Positions 1 to 9,116 of a stretch of 64,000 nucleotides of DNA are shown piece after piece. Made by a program: the position numbers and the translations under genes. This DNA comes from Rapana venosa. Lineage: Eukaryota; Mollusca; Gastropoda; Neogastropoda; Muricidae. The stretch lies in contig CM054141.1 in assembly GCA_028751875.1 (NCBI GenBank), positions 49,481,516-49,545,515 of the forward strand, given 5' to 3'. Each line of letters begins with the position of its first letter. Position 1 is the first letter of the stretch. The notes beneath the pieces were generated by a model. It was not told the origin of the DNA. It saw nothing but the letters and a program-made list of their open reading frames with translations, and searched no databases.

Positions 1-374
1 AACAACACGAAAAATAGCTGCAAATAACATCAACGATGACAACAAACAAACAAGAACAACAGCAGCAGCAGCAGCAGCAAACAACAATAACAACAGCAAC
101 GGAAGAACAAGCAACGCAGCAGCAACAGCATGAATACAAAGAAACATTAACAGTGCGACAAAGAAACTGTCTACTTCTTCCCCAACCCGGCTTTACACCT
201 TTCATCGACATCATCATCGTCGTCTTCAACGTCGTCGTCATCATCATCGTCGTCGTCATCATTATCATCGTCGTCATCATCATCATCGTCGTCGCCGTTG
301 TTATCATTATCATCATTCTAGTAGTAGTAGTAGTAGTAGTAGTAGGAGGAGGAGGAGGAGGAGGAGGAGGAGGA

Positions 375-434
<60 letters not shown>

Positions 435-673
435 GTTTTTTAATTTTATTTCGTTGTTGTTGTTGTTGACATAATCGTCATTGCTTTCATCATAATGGTA
501 ATTATTATCACTACTTCTATTGTTTAAATAAATCGATCAATCTGAAAATAAGTGTCAAAAAACAACTCGAAGTGAATGGACATTAAACAAACTGAGAAGA
601 AGACAGAAACAAGAAACAACAAGAAACAACGACGACGACATCGACTGTAGCATAAGCAAGAAGCGACCTTCAC
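1..673. repeat. Intronic trinucleotide repeat region of gene A
   Basis: This lies downstream (minus-strand sense) of the TM6 exon of gene A, so it should be intron. It is built of runs of CAA/CAG (about 50-130), ATC/GTC (about 205-315), TAG (about 317-343), GGA (about 343-376) and a pure (AGC)n of about 19 units at 377-434. In gene A sense the last run reads CTG. Neighbouring runs differ by one base per unit, as expected if each arose from its neighbour. The long open frame across it is low-complexity and I do not regard it as a gene. Confidence 0.8.
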
Positions 674-777
674 CTATAGGAGTTGTGCTTGAACTTGTTG
701 TAGCTGCCCAACGCAGTCAGGGTGCCCAAAGCAATGGAGGAAGAAAAGAAAATCTGGGTGCCCGCATCCACCCATAC
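674..777 (-). CDS. SLC6 transporter gene A, exon with TM6
   Basis: Translated from the acceptor at 779-778 it begins [11 protein letters not shown] and ends [13 protein letters not shown] with the last codon split (phase 2) at a TATAG|GTGAAG donor. This is the unwound TM6 helix of SLC6 carriers, which holds substrate-, Na+- and Cl--contacting residues. The Gln and first Ser of the QIFFS motif (Cl- site) are kept. The usual aromatic residue after it (Tyr in gene B and in GABA/taurine carriers) is Ser here. Length 104 nt and both phases equal the TM6 exon of gene B. It is the last exon of gene A inside the window. Confidence 0.88.
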
Positions 778-944
778 CTGTCATCATCACTATTCTTAGT
801 TTTGGTGGATGATAGTATCATCGTCGTCGTCGTTGTCATTATCATCTTTTTCGTCGTTTGTATCACTAGTAGCGTTGTTGTCATGCTTAATCTGATAAAT
901 GCAAAATAATAGCCTTGGCTTTCTGAATAGCAAAAGTTAGCAAA

Positions 945-1500
945 ATAGTGTGGTGTGGTGCGGTGTGGTGTGGTGTGGTGTGGGGTGGTGTGGTATGGTG
1001 TGGTGAGGTGAGGTGTGGTGTCGGGTAGGGTAGGGTAGGGTAGTGCAGTTCAGTGTAGTGCAGTGCAGTGCAGTGTAGAGTAGTGTAGTGTTGTATACTG
1101 AAGTGTGGTGCAGTGGCGTGCAGTGCAATGCAGTACAGTGCAATGTAGTGTAGTATAGCCGAATAGTGTAGGGTAGTGTAGTGTAGAGTAGTGTAGTGTA
1201 GTATAGTTCAGTTCAGTGCAGTGCAATGCAGTGTAGTATGGCACAGTGTAGTGTAGCGTAGTAGTGCAGTGTAGTGTAGTGTAGCGTAACGTAGTGTAGC
1301 GTAGTGTAGTGAAGTGTAGTGTAGTGTAGTGTAGTGTAGTGTAGTGTAGTGTAGTGTAGTGTAGTGTAGTGTAGTGTAGGGGTGTAGTGTAGTGTAGTGT
1401 AGTGTAGTGTGGTGTGGTGTAGTGTAGTTCAGTGCAGTTCAGTGTAGTATAGCGCAATGTAGTGTGCCACTGTGTAGTGTAGTGTAGTGTAGTAGTGTAG
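945..1500. repeat. Pentamer satellite, GTGTA/GTGTG units on plus strand
   Basis: About 550 bp of imperfect five-base units, GTGTG-rich at the left, then GTGTA/GTGCA, with the purest block at about 1310-1430. A short GGGTA block occurs at 1023-1043. It fills part of the intron between the TM5 and TM6 exons of gene A. The complementary pentamer family lies at 1855-2130. The open frames across it are a by-product of repeats lacking stops. Confidence 0.9.
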
Positions 1501-1547
1501 TGATCTCAACGATAAGCTTGTATGGCTATTTTGGTCAGCTAAAAAAT

Positions 1548-1640
1548 GAACAACCTAGGTTGTCTAGTGGTATCACGCCCTTTTACAGAACAACAGATCA
1601 AGGGTTCGATCCTTCTGAAGCTATACTTTTCCGCCATCCA
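1548..1640 (+). mobile_element. tRNA-like SINE head fragment
   Basis: A box-A-like stretch (TCTAGTGGTATCACG) is followed about 35 bases later by a good box-B match (GGGTTCGATCC), the internal RNA polymerase III promoter layout of tRNA-derived SINEs. No cloverleaf with a normal anticodon loop is evident, so this is not a tRNA gene. It lies in the gene A intron between the two pentamer satellites. The body of the SINE cannot be traced with confidence. Confidence 0.45.
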
Positions 1641-1854
1641 CAGGAAGATGTGAAATGGTTTAGGTAGAAGTCTTTAGGCTATACAATTAACTGTGATTTC
1701 ATGTCAAATATATCCTTATATACTTAGCCCATGCCAAAGGACCCAGAGCATCGCTGGCAAAATTTTGCAGAAAAAACCCCTTTCCTACGGAAGCAAAATG
1801 TATACCAGGATAAGAAATGTAGGCCTACCGTGATGCTAAATCGTATGCTATATG

Positions 1855-2130
1855 ATTCAAAGCAATCCAGTACAATTCAGTACAATACAATGCTATACCA
1901 TACCATGCCATGCCATACTGCGACTCGACTCTGTTCTACTCTACTCTATTGTATTACACAACACAATGCTATACTATACCGCAGCACAACACTACACAAA
2001 ACAACGTATCACAACTCAACACTACACAGCAAAACACATAACACTTCACCTCACAATACCACACCACACCACACCACATCACAACACACCACACCACTAC
2101 CACACCACTACCACACCACGCCACATTACA
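1855..2130. repeat. Pentamer satellite, CATAC/CACAC units on plus strand
   Basis: About 275 bp of CATAC, TACAC and CACAC pentamers, i.e. the complement of the family at 945-1500. It abuts the TM5 exon of gene A, so on the transcribed strand the 5' splice site (CAG|GTGTAATG) opens directly into G/T-rich pentamers. The two arrays together form a long imperfect inverted repeat inside one intron. Confidence 0.88.
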
Positions 2131-2131
2131 C

Positions 2132-2266
2132 CTGCATCTCTCCCAGTTTGCTGATGTCGGGAGTGAGGTAAAACTCCACCCCTCTGCCTGAACCATCAAG
2201 CATGGAGTTCCGGATCAGCAAGATCAGCATGAAGATGTAGGGAGTAGTGGCCGTCACATACATCAC
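2132..2266 (-). CDS. SLC6 transporter gene A, exon with TM5 and extracellular loop 3
   Basis: Acceptor TTTGTTTCAG and donor GATGCAG|GTGTAA bound a 45-codon exon in phase 0 on both sides. It reads VMYVTATTPYIFMLILLI (TM5) then a hydrophilic loop with DGSGRGVEFYLTPDISKL. SLC6 proteins have exactly this TATxPY helix followed by a loop carrying a short motif around xxFYLxPD/E. Length and phases equal the gene B exon at 52221-52355. The frame is intact and no key residue is missing. Confidence 0.92.
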
Positions 2267-2479
2267 CTGAAACAAAACCAAAGACAAAACAAAAAGATAA
2301 AAGATCTCCAGACCCTTTTGCCTTCAAAATAACGTTTAGGTGAATGTAGCGAGAAGGTCTAGAAATAACAGTTTGTTTCTTTGTTTTCTTAATTTTCGTT
2401 AGTTTGTTGTCATGCTTTTCCAAATTAAAATGAAAGCCCCAAACTTTTTTTTTGTTATTTGAAGAAACAGGAATCTTAA

Positions 2480-2830
2480 GTGATAGCCAAATCTGTGATA
2501 TCTTCTACCGCTGCTACGCGCAGTTACGGACTGGAAGGTCGTGGGTTCGAATCCCATACGAGTCAAAAGGATTCTTCGGTCTCCGGTCGGCTCCTCCCCA
2601 GAGTGAGTCTTGACCTCATTGGGAAGACTGGGACCATTGGGAAGACTGGGATCCCATTGGGAAGACTGGGATCCCATTGGGAAGACTGGGACCATTGGGA
2701 AGACTGGGACCACACAGTCGAGCTTCATCCACTTTATGGGTGGGATTTTGAGAGTTGCTCGAAGTAGCTGACGAATACTGTAGGTGGTCTGTATAATTAT
2801 CTCCGACCCGGTTGACACGGGTTATGTTAT
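2480..2830 (+). mobile_element. SINE-like element with an internal minisatellite
   Basis: The left end resembles a tRNA-derived head, with a box B GGTTCGAATCCC at about 2544. A unique part follows, then five or so tandem 16-20 bp units based on CATTGGGAAGACTGGGA(TC)C at about 2617-2715, then a right part ending near TTGACACGGGTTATG. It lies about 210 bp upstream (in sense) of the TM5 acceptor of gene A. I infer a short retroelement carrying a VNTR. The family is not one I can name. Confidence 0.55.
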
Positions 2831-2962
2831 ATTAAGAGGCGTAGAGTACAGCCCTGTCAAAGGGTCTCAAAGCAAATGCACTTCCATAGCAGCAGCATTA
2901 CATTATCCTCATCAGCATGTCTACTTTGTTTTTGGAAATGTAATACTTTTGCTTTTGTAGAA

Positions 2963-2963
<1 letters not shown>

Positions 2964-3040
<77 letters not shown>
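2964..3040. repeat. (TC)n microsatellite
   Basis: About 37 uninterrupted TC units in the gene A TM4-TM5 intron. It gives spurious Leu/Ser and Arg/Glu open frames. Confidence 0.97.
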
Positions 3041-3041
<1 letters not shown>

Positions 3042-3214
3042 ACTTGAAATTATTATTTGCCATTGTAAACGAGATTTCATATTAGTTTAGGGAAGGGCCA
3101 GACGAAAAAAATCTGTTCATTTTTTTATGTTCCCCTTGGAAATAACGATTATCGATCAATCAATAAATCAATCAATCAATCAATCGGTCATTCAGACTGT
3201 CTGTCTGTCTGTCT

Positions 3215-3260
3215 GTGTGCGTGCGTGTGTGCGTGTGTGTGTGTGTGTGTGTGTGCGTGC

Positions 3261-3291
<31 letters not shown>

Positions 3292-3321
3292 CGTGCGTGT
3301 GTGTGTGCGCGCGCGCGAGTG

Positions 3322-3364
<43 letters not shown>

Positions 3365-3403
3365 GTGTGTGTGTGTGGTGTTGTGTGTGTGTGTGTGTGT
3401 GTA
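3215..3403. repeat. (GT)n microsatellite abutting the TM4 exon donor
   Basis: About 190 bp of GT with GC interruptions at 3255-3320 and a few single-base slips. On the transcribed strand of gene A it reads (CA)n and starts inside the 5' splice site: exon AAG is followed by GTACACACAC. A complementary repeat lies on the other side of the exon (3547-3666). Confidence 0.97.
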
Positions 3404-3404
3404 C

Positions 3405-3537
3405 CTTGCCGGAGGAGCGAATGCCTTTGCAGATACACAGGTAGACGACAATCCAGGCCAGAAGCAGACACAAGGCCAGGTCCCACTTCACTGCGCCCAT
3501 CTGGTCGATTCCGTCAGATATTCCCAACACTTTGTTC
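3405..3537 (-). CDS. SLC6 transporter gene A, exon with TM4
   Basis: The exon completes the Glu codon of the preceding DPVTEFWE motif and continues [19 protein letters not shown], then TM4 [19 protein letters not shown] and ends RSSGK in phase 0. All are SLC6 landmarks. It is 133 nt, like the gene B exon at 53056-53188. The acceptor tract is (TG)n plus CTCTGCAG rather than a normal pyrimidine run, and the donor GTACAC merges into (CA)n. Both splice sites therefore depend on repeat sequence, which may weaken or regulate inclusion. Skipping 133 nt would shift the frame. Confidence 0.9.
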
Positions 3538-3543
3538 CTGCAG

Positions 3544-3546
<3 letters not shown>

Positions 3547-3578
<32 letters not shown>

Positions 3579-3598
3579 CACACACACGCACGCACACA

Positions 3599-3666
<68 letters not shown>
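3547..3666. repeat. (CA)n microsatellite abutting the TM4 exon acceptor
   Basis: About 120 bp of CA with CG interruptions at 3585-3620. In gene A sense it reads (TG)n and ends about 10 bases before the TM4 acceptor AG. It is complementary to the array on the far side of the 133-nt exon. Confidence 0.97.
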
Positions 3667-3667
<1 letters not shown>

Positions 3668-3714
3668 TTATGTTATGTGCCAGGGGTACTCTACGGTCAC
3701 ATAATGCACCATAT

Positions 3715-4440
3715 TGCCATTTACCAAAAAGACACTCTAAGAGACACGTCATCCACTAAAAGCATTCTTATTAAACGGGTGTCTTCTGCCAACGACCAAA
3801 GGTGTTTCAAAAAGTATACTTATATTATTGCCATAGTTATGGCATCCACTACAAAAATTAATGTACTTTAGAGAACATAATCAAAATATTGCCATCTATC
3901 AATGGGACCCATCAGAGTTGTACTTTAGAGAACATAATCAAAATATTGCCATCTATCAATGGGACCCATCAGAGTTGTACTTTAGAGAACATAATCAAAA
4001 TATTGCCATCTATCAATGGGACCCATCAGAGTTGTACTTTAGAGAACATAATCAAAATATTGCCATCTATCAATGGGACCCATCAGAGTTGTACTTTAGA
4101 GAACATAATCAAAATATTGCCATCTATCAATGGGACCCACCAGAGTTGTACTTTAGAGAACATAATCAAAATATTGCCATCTATCAAAGATTCTTATCAA
4201 AGGTGTTTCAGAAAGCATGCTTAATATATTGCCATCTATCAACGATACCCACTAACGGTATTCTAGAAAGCATGCTTAAACTATTGCTTTCTATTATAAG
4301 CACCCACCAAAGTTGTTGGGTTTTTTTAAACAAGTTGAAAATATTTCTATCTATCAAAGCCGCTCTTAAGAGCAGGTGCTAAAAACAAAATATTGACATC
4401 TACAAAACTCGCAAACTTGTTTTTAAAAAAATGCTGCCAT
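3715..4440. repeat. 57-bp minisatellite with decayed flanking copies
   Basis: Units start at 3865, 3922, 3979, 4036, 4093 and 4150, spaced exactly 57 bp and almost identical. The last ends near 4190. Outside the block the landmark GCCATCTATCAA and related words recur with many substitutions at roughly 50-60 bp intervals from about 3715 and to about 4440. Because 57 is a multiple of three, two frames stay open and give 19-residue repeats. This is not evidence of a protein. Confidence 0.93.
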
Positions 4441-4592
4441 CTACAACAAATCATCTACATCTACATCTTACAGCTGCTGACTAAAGTAGTCTTTTGGAAA
4501 ACTGTCTCAGGACTAAACATCACCCATAGCACTCCAACAAAACAGGCGCCCTAAAAGTAAGGGCCACTCTCTCCCCGGACAACTCCACTCAC

Positions 4593-4829
4593 TCCCAGAA
4601 CTCGGTGACGGGGTCCACCAGGCTGAGGGTGATGTTGGGGTTGCTGCTGTTGGCGGCAGTGGCCTGAAAGTTGACGGAACAGATGGTGGCGTTGTTCCAG
4701 TCGTTGCCGCAGCTGTCCCAGGGCAGCTCGGAGGTGAAGGAGGCGAAGAAATAGTAGAAGGCCCAGGTCAGGATGACATTGTAGTAGCAGTTGAGAAGAA
4801 CACGATGATGCACGATGCCAGCCCGATGC
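4593..4829 (-). CDS. SLC6 transporter gene A, exon with TM3 and EL2; frameshifted
   Basis: From the acceptor (CTGCACACAG) the first frame reads [11 protein letters not shown]; the rest of TM3 and EL2 is in another frame: [21 protein letters not shown], then PWDSCGNDW, three N-glycosylation sequons and [10 protein letters not shown] up to a strong GGGA|GTGAGT donor. Exon length is 237 nt, whereas incoming phase 1 and outgoing phase 2 require 238 here. One base is missing around 4793-4804 (in the Phe-Leu-Leu codons). The two extracellular Cys of the EL2 disulfide and the substrate-site Tyr pair are kept. This may be a real inactivating deletion or a consensus error. Every other gene A exon seen is intact. 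Confidence 0.88.
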
Positions 4830-4939
4830 CTGTGTGCAGAGGGAAAGAACTGTGTTCAAGTGTTTTACTTCCAGAACCCCTACCCCCCTTCCTCTCTGAA
4901 CATCAAATTTAACAACACCAGAATCAGTATGCTTGTGCG

Positions 4940-4966
4940 GGCACACACACACACACACACACACAC

Positions 4967-5004
<38 letters not shown>
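4940..5004. repeat. (CA)n microsatellite
   Basis: About 65 bp of CA with one slip, in the gene A intron upstream (in sense) of the TM3 exon. Confidence 0.96.
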
Positions 5005-5006
<2 letters not shown>

Positions 5007-5046
5007 ACAGTATTTCAGTATAATCATTAAGAAATTTGTTCTTAGA

Positions 5047-5166
5047 TAGATGGCTTGATGGGAAAAAAAGCAAATGCATTGCTTATTCAATGTACCATCT
5101 GGAAATAAAAAGTTGACTTTGACTTTGACTTTGACTTTCCACACACACACACACACACACACACAC

Positions 5167-5221
<55 letters not shown>
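5047..5221 (+). mobile_element. LINE-like 3' tail with (TTGACT)n running into (CA)n
   Basis: A unique stretch containing GCATTGCTTATTCAATGTACC and GGAAATAAAAAG ends in (TTGACT)n at about 5113-5137, directly followed by about 80 bp of (CA)n. A matching copy in the opposite orientation lies at 12343-12425 and also touches a dinucleotide array. The short hexamer tail after a near-identical 3' end suggests a non-LTR retrotransposon or its SINE. No coding part is present. Confidence 0.6.
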
Positions 5222-5222
<1 letters not shown>

Positions 5223-5384
5223 GGAATCAGAGGAGGATGGTGTGTGTAAAATGTTTCTTGAAAAAGCAGATTTGACATAAATCTTCTTTCATTAAATAGG
5301 GTTTTTTTGCATTGAAATGCAACCTAAGAAACAAGGCAACAGGACCAAGATGAACAAAAACAACAACAACGATACAACTGCAAT

Positions 5385-5560
5385 AATACTGACGACAACG
5401 ACGACGACGACGATGATGATGATGATGGTATGATGATGGTGGTGGTGGTGGTGATGGTAGTGGTGGTGATAATGATGGAGTAGTGATGGTGATGAGATGC
5501 TACTCTTGATCGTGAAGACAGACAGACATACAGACAGACACAGAGAGAGAGAGAGAGACA
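5385..5560. repeat. Mixed GAC/GAT/GGT, GACA and GA repeats
   Basis: Runs of (GAC), (GAT) and (GGT)-like triplets at about 5390-5480 are followed by (GACA) units at 5517-5540 and (GA)n at 5541-5558. Open frames here are low-complexity. Confidence 0.9.
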
Positions 5561-5587
5561 ATGACAATGACAAACAATGACAAATTC

Positions 5588-5648
5588 TTTTATTTCGAGG
5601 ATAATGAATAAGCACACATGTGCTTTTTTACATCCAGTCCCCGCCCGT
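5588..5648 (-). mobile_element. SINE family S1, 3' fragment
   Basis: Matches, on the minus strand, the 3' part of the S1 element seen whole at 9117-9447: the word for ATCCAGTCCCCG, a T-run, GTGCTTATTC and ATTATCCTCGA. Only the last 60 bp remain. Confidence 0.7.
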
Positions 5649-5989
5649 TAGGGATACATCTTAATAATAATAACCCAATACTTATACAGTCTCACAATAA
5701 AAACAAGGGAAATAACCTTTCAAACACTCCCCCCCCCAACAACCCCCCCCCCCCCCCCAAGCAAGCAATTAAAAAAAAATCCTAAGAATACCCCACCCCT
5801 ACCCCCACCCCCCAAAAAAACCTTAACCAAAACAAACAAACAAACAAAAGAGAAGAAAAACCAAACAACAAAAGATGATAAAAAGAGAAAAAACAGACAA
5901 AACAACAACAACAAAACAAGAGCAACAACAAAGCCAAGAAAAATAACACAACCAAACTTAATAATCATAAAGATAAACATCTACACATT

Positions 5990-7640
5990 TCAAATGGTAC
6001 ACATACTTTTACACATAATTATAAGATATTGAAATAGGCAATCTTAAAACTTTATACAGAGCAAGTCCAATAACGTATTGAAAATTATAAAAATAAGAAT
6101 CCTCTCAGATAAATATGAACTTAAACAGACGATAAAATTAAGAAGATAAAGAGAAAGAGACAAGACAGAGACAGTGAGAATAAATGTGTGTGATGTGTAT
6201 TTCAAAGATAAATCCAATACTATAAATCCCAACACAGTATACGATCCCTCAACCACTCATTTGAGATTATATCTCTGTTCAATATATGTGCATGATTAAA
6301 AATAAATTTAATAAACCATGACATCCACACATAAAAACAAAAGAAACAAACCAAGAAAAATTTTAAAACAACTAAATATAAGATTAACAAAACATACACA
6401 CGATACCTTCAACACTTAGTTGATTACTCAACAAATTTTATGTCTGATAATCAAATAAATCAGTACCCCCATACTCTCACTACAATAAAAACAAGGAGGA
6501 AAGAAAGAAGAAAAAACAAACCCCACCAATCTATAAGGTCATATAAGTAAAAGAAGAGAGAAGAGAAGATGAGAGAGAAGAGAGAAAGAGAGAGAGAGAG
6601 AAGAGAGAGAAGTAAGAGAAGAGAGAAGAGGAGGAGAGAGAAGAGAGTTGTGTGTTTGGTTGTGTGTGTGTGTTTTCAGATAACTCTAAAATATAAAAAT
6701 TCTCAAACATCACATCACCGTCAACCCGTATTTGATTATACTCATCTGTTATAGTCATGATAATAATAAACTCTATAAACCCGTGACTCGACAGAAAAAG
6801 AAAACAGGAAGAAGAGAAGTATAAAAAAACAAATCTATAAGGCCGGGAAGAAAGAGAAGAGAAGAAAGAGAAGAGTGAGAGAGTTGTTGTTGTTGCGTTT
6901 GTGTGTGTGTGTGTTGTGTGTTTTGTGTTTTTGTTGTTTAAAGATAATACTATATAGATTATTCTCAAGCAGCACAATCACCATCAAATTTTTACAATAT
7001 ACTCTACAAAATAATGATCCTGGAAAAAGAAATAAGACCAAGATACCAATACACTCTTACAAAAGAGAAAAAAATCACTTTAGTCATAAAATAACATCTA
7101 TACATATTATAAGTAAAGAGAATAAGGAGAAGAAATAAGAGTTGAGAGGAGAATGAGTGTGTTTTTGTTGTTGTGTGTTGTTTTGTTGCGTGTGTGTGGT
7201 GTCGCGCGTGTGTGTTGGCGTTGCTCTGTGTGTGGTGTGTGTAAAGATAATGCTTGTTGTTTGAAACGAAACAAACAAGAAACGAACATAGTAAAAAAAA
7301 TACTGGAAATGATTCTCAACACACATCATCACTGTCAACACTCTTTTTCATTATACGCGTACAATTAACACAATTATTTTATGATGAGATAGTTCTTATA
7401 ACTATAGGTTAATAAAAATTAAAAAAAGAAAGAAGAAAATAGAAAATAAATAAAAAAAGAAAAAAAAGTTTTCGCTTTGGTAAACCACTGATTCACAACT
7501 ATGAAAATTTGAAAAAGGGAGAGAGAGAGAGAGAGAGAGAAGAAGAGAGAAGAGAGAGAGAGATAGAGGGGGGGGAGACAAGGTCTGACATTAAACAGGT
7601 GAAGAAAGGCTGGCAGATATAAAGAAAGGCAAAGTAAGGA
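5990..7640. repeat. Degenerate tandem array, unit about 260-350 bp
   Basis: An A-rich stretch in the gene A TM2-TM3 intron. The landmark ATTCTCAA followed by CATCACC-type words and then TATA recurs at about 6697, 6962 and 7312. Between landmarks sit TCTATAAGG or similar, a GA-rich cluster, then a (TTG)/(TG) cluster and AAAGATAAT. Weaker relatives occur upstream, at about 6230 and 6400, and a last GA cluster near 7520-7560. It looks like an old satellite whose unit contains its own microsatellite cassette. Confidence 0.65.
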
Positions 7641-8820
7641 GGATATCAAACTTTGTTTTTAAGCTATGGACTGTGTTTGTTATTGATGATGTATCAAGTG
7701 AGTTTGATTAATTATAGTTTTGTAGATTTTATTGAATGAATGTGTTTATCTTATCAGAAGAGTCCACAAGCATAGGGGCCGAGTAAATAGAACTAATTAA
7801 ATAAGTCTATTCTCGGAATTGGGACAAACTAGTTTTATAGTATTTCGATTGGTTAGGGAATTGTCTATTAATAATGGAACAGTACCTTCAGATCTGAACT
7901 TCAGGACTCCTTTTTATAGTTAAACGGTGGTGTAAGGGAGAATATTATTTGAGTATAGTCACTTCTGTAACGTGTCCTGTTAACAGAACACTTTTAAGCA
8001 CGTTTATTCAACTCATAACAGGTTACATAGTTTGCACTACAGAATCCCACCAGTAAAGCATAGTCATTGAGATTGTAATAAATTGGAAGAATAGTTTCCT
8101 TAAAAAGTCAAGAAGTGCTTGATTTAGAAAGTTGGTTACGCTTTGACATGTATTGCATAGTGAGATATGGTAGAACCCAACTGCATGGGCAGCTATGTAC
8201 CCCTAAAACCTTTGGTGAGAGTTGTTCAATACTTCCTTTTTATTTTTTGGATGGAGTAAGTTTATGGGTTAAGGTTTGACCTTTGTCTATGTAAAACATG
8301 CATTTGTTTTTTTGGTGTACAGACATATGGTTGAAGTTCGGTCCATTCAATAACTGGATCAACACTTTTTGTAATGCATTTGCCAGAGAGATAAGGTTGT
8401 TGTGGCTCGTATGAATAGTTGTGTCATCAGCAAATAGTTCGCATTTGGATTTGATGTGGAGAGGGAGGTCGTTTATGTATATGAGAAGAGAATAGTCCTA
8501 ATATGGATCCTTGTGGTACTCCATAATTGACGGCTTGTAGTTTGGATGTATTGTACCTATTGAGACACACTGTTGCCTGTTTTCTAGATAGGAAGCAAGT
8601 AGTTCTAAGGTATTGTAGAGAAATGGTAAAGTTTAGTTTTTTTATGAGAATGTAGGTCAATTGTGTCAAAAGCTTTTTGAGATCTACAAATAGTACTCCA
8701 CAAAATTTATTGTCATTAATTTGATAGCAGTTGTCTACGGCTAATCATGCAGTATGACATGAGTGATTTTGTCTAAATCCAGACTGATTAGGGTGAATTA
8801 AGTTGGTGTATCTAAATGAC
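7640..8820 (-). mobile_element. Non-LTR retrotransposon reverse transcriptase relic (jockey/CR1-like)
   Basis: Read on the minus strand with frame changes, it shows HPNQSGFRQNHSCHTA near 8770-8800, AVNYGVPQGSILG near 8500-8550, and the catalytic box LFADDTTIHTSHNNL near 8410-8450, then a decayed LGVH...LSW block near 8170-8200. These are ordered motifs of the reverse transcriptase of jockey/CR1-type elements. Many stops and indels show it is long dead. It sits in the gene A TM2-TM3 intron on the sense strand of the gene. Confidence 0.75.
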
Positions 8821-8838
8821 GACTATGTGTTTTTTTAT

Positions 8839-8850
8839 GTTGAGAGAGAG

Positions 8851-8898
<48 letters not shown>

Positions 8899-8908
8899 GA
8901 AGAAGAGA

Positions 8909-8956
<48 letters not shown>

Positions 8957-8982
8957 AGAAGAGAGAGAAGAGAGAGAGAATA
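8839..8982. repeat. (GA)n microsatellite
   Basis: About 140 bp of GA with occasional AAG slips. It begins where the RT relic ends. Confidence 0.96.
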
Positions 8983-9116
8983 AAATGGTGTAGAAGAGCA
9001 TGTCATACCTTTTCTTTTATAAACTGAGAAAGAACAGAAGAAAAGCAATAAAGAACGGAGAAAGCCACGTTTCAGTTGGAAACATCGCTGTACCCATTTC
9101 CTCACACAGAAGACTC

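Noticed and set aside
36..443. Poly-Gln/Val/Ile/Ala protein of 135 codons
   Set aside because: Composed only of trinucleotide repeats in the gene A intron.
1021..1045. GGGTA repeats resembling telomere sequence
   Set aside because: Only about five GGGTA pentamers inside a larger GTGTA array; not TTAGGG and not at a chromosome end.
3861..4382. 173-codon plus-strand frame with six 19-residue repeats
   Set aside because: It is the translation of a 57-bp minisatellite in a gene A intron; 57 is divisible by three, which keeps frames open without selection, and there is no start context or splice support.
3715..4440. CRISPR-like spaced repeats
   Set aside because: The direct repeats are contiguous units without unique spacers, in a eukaryotic intron.
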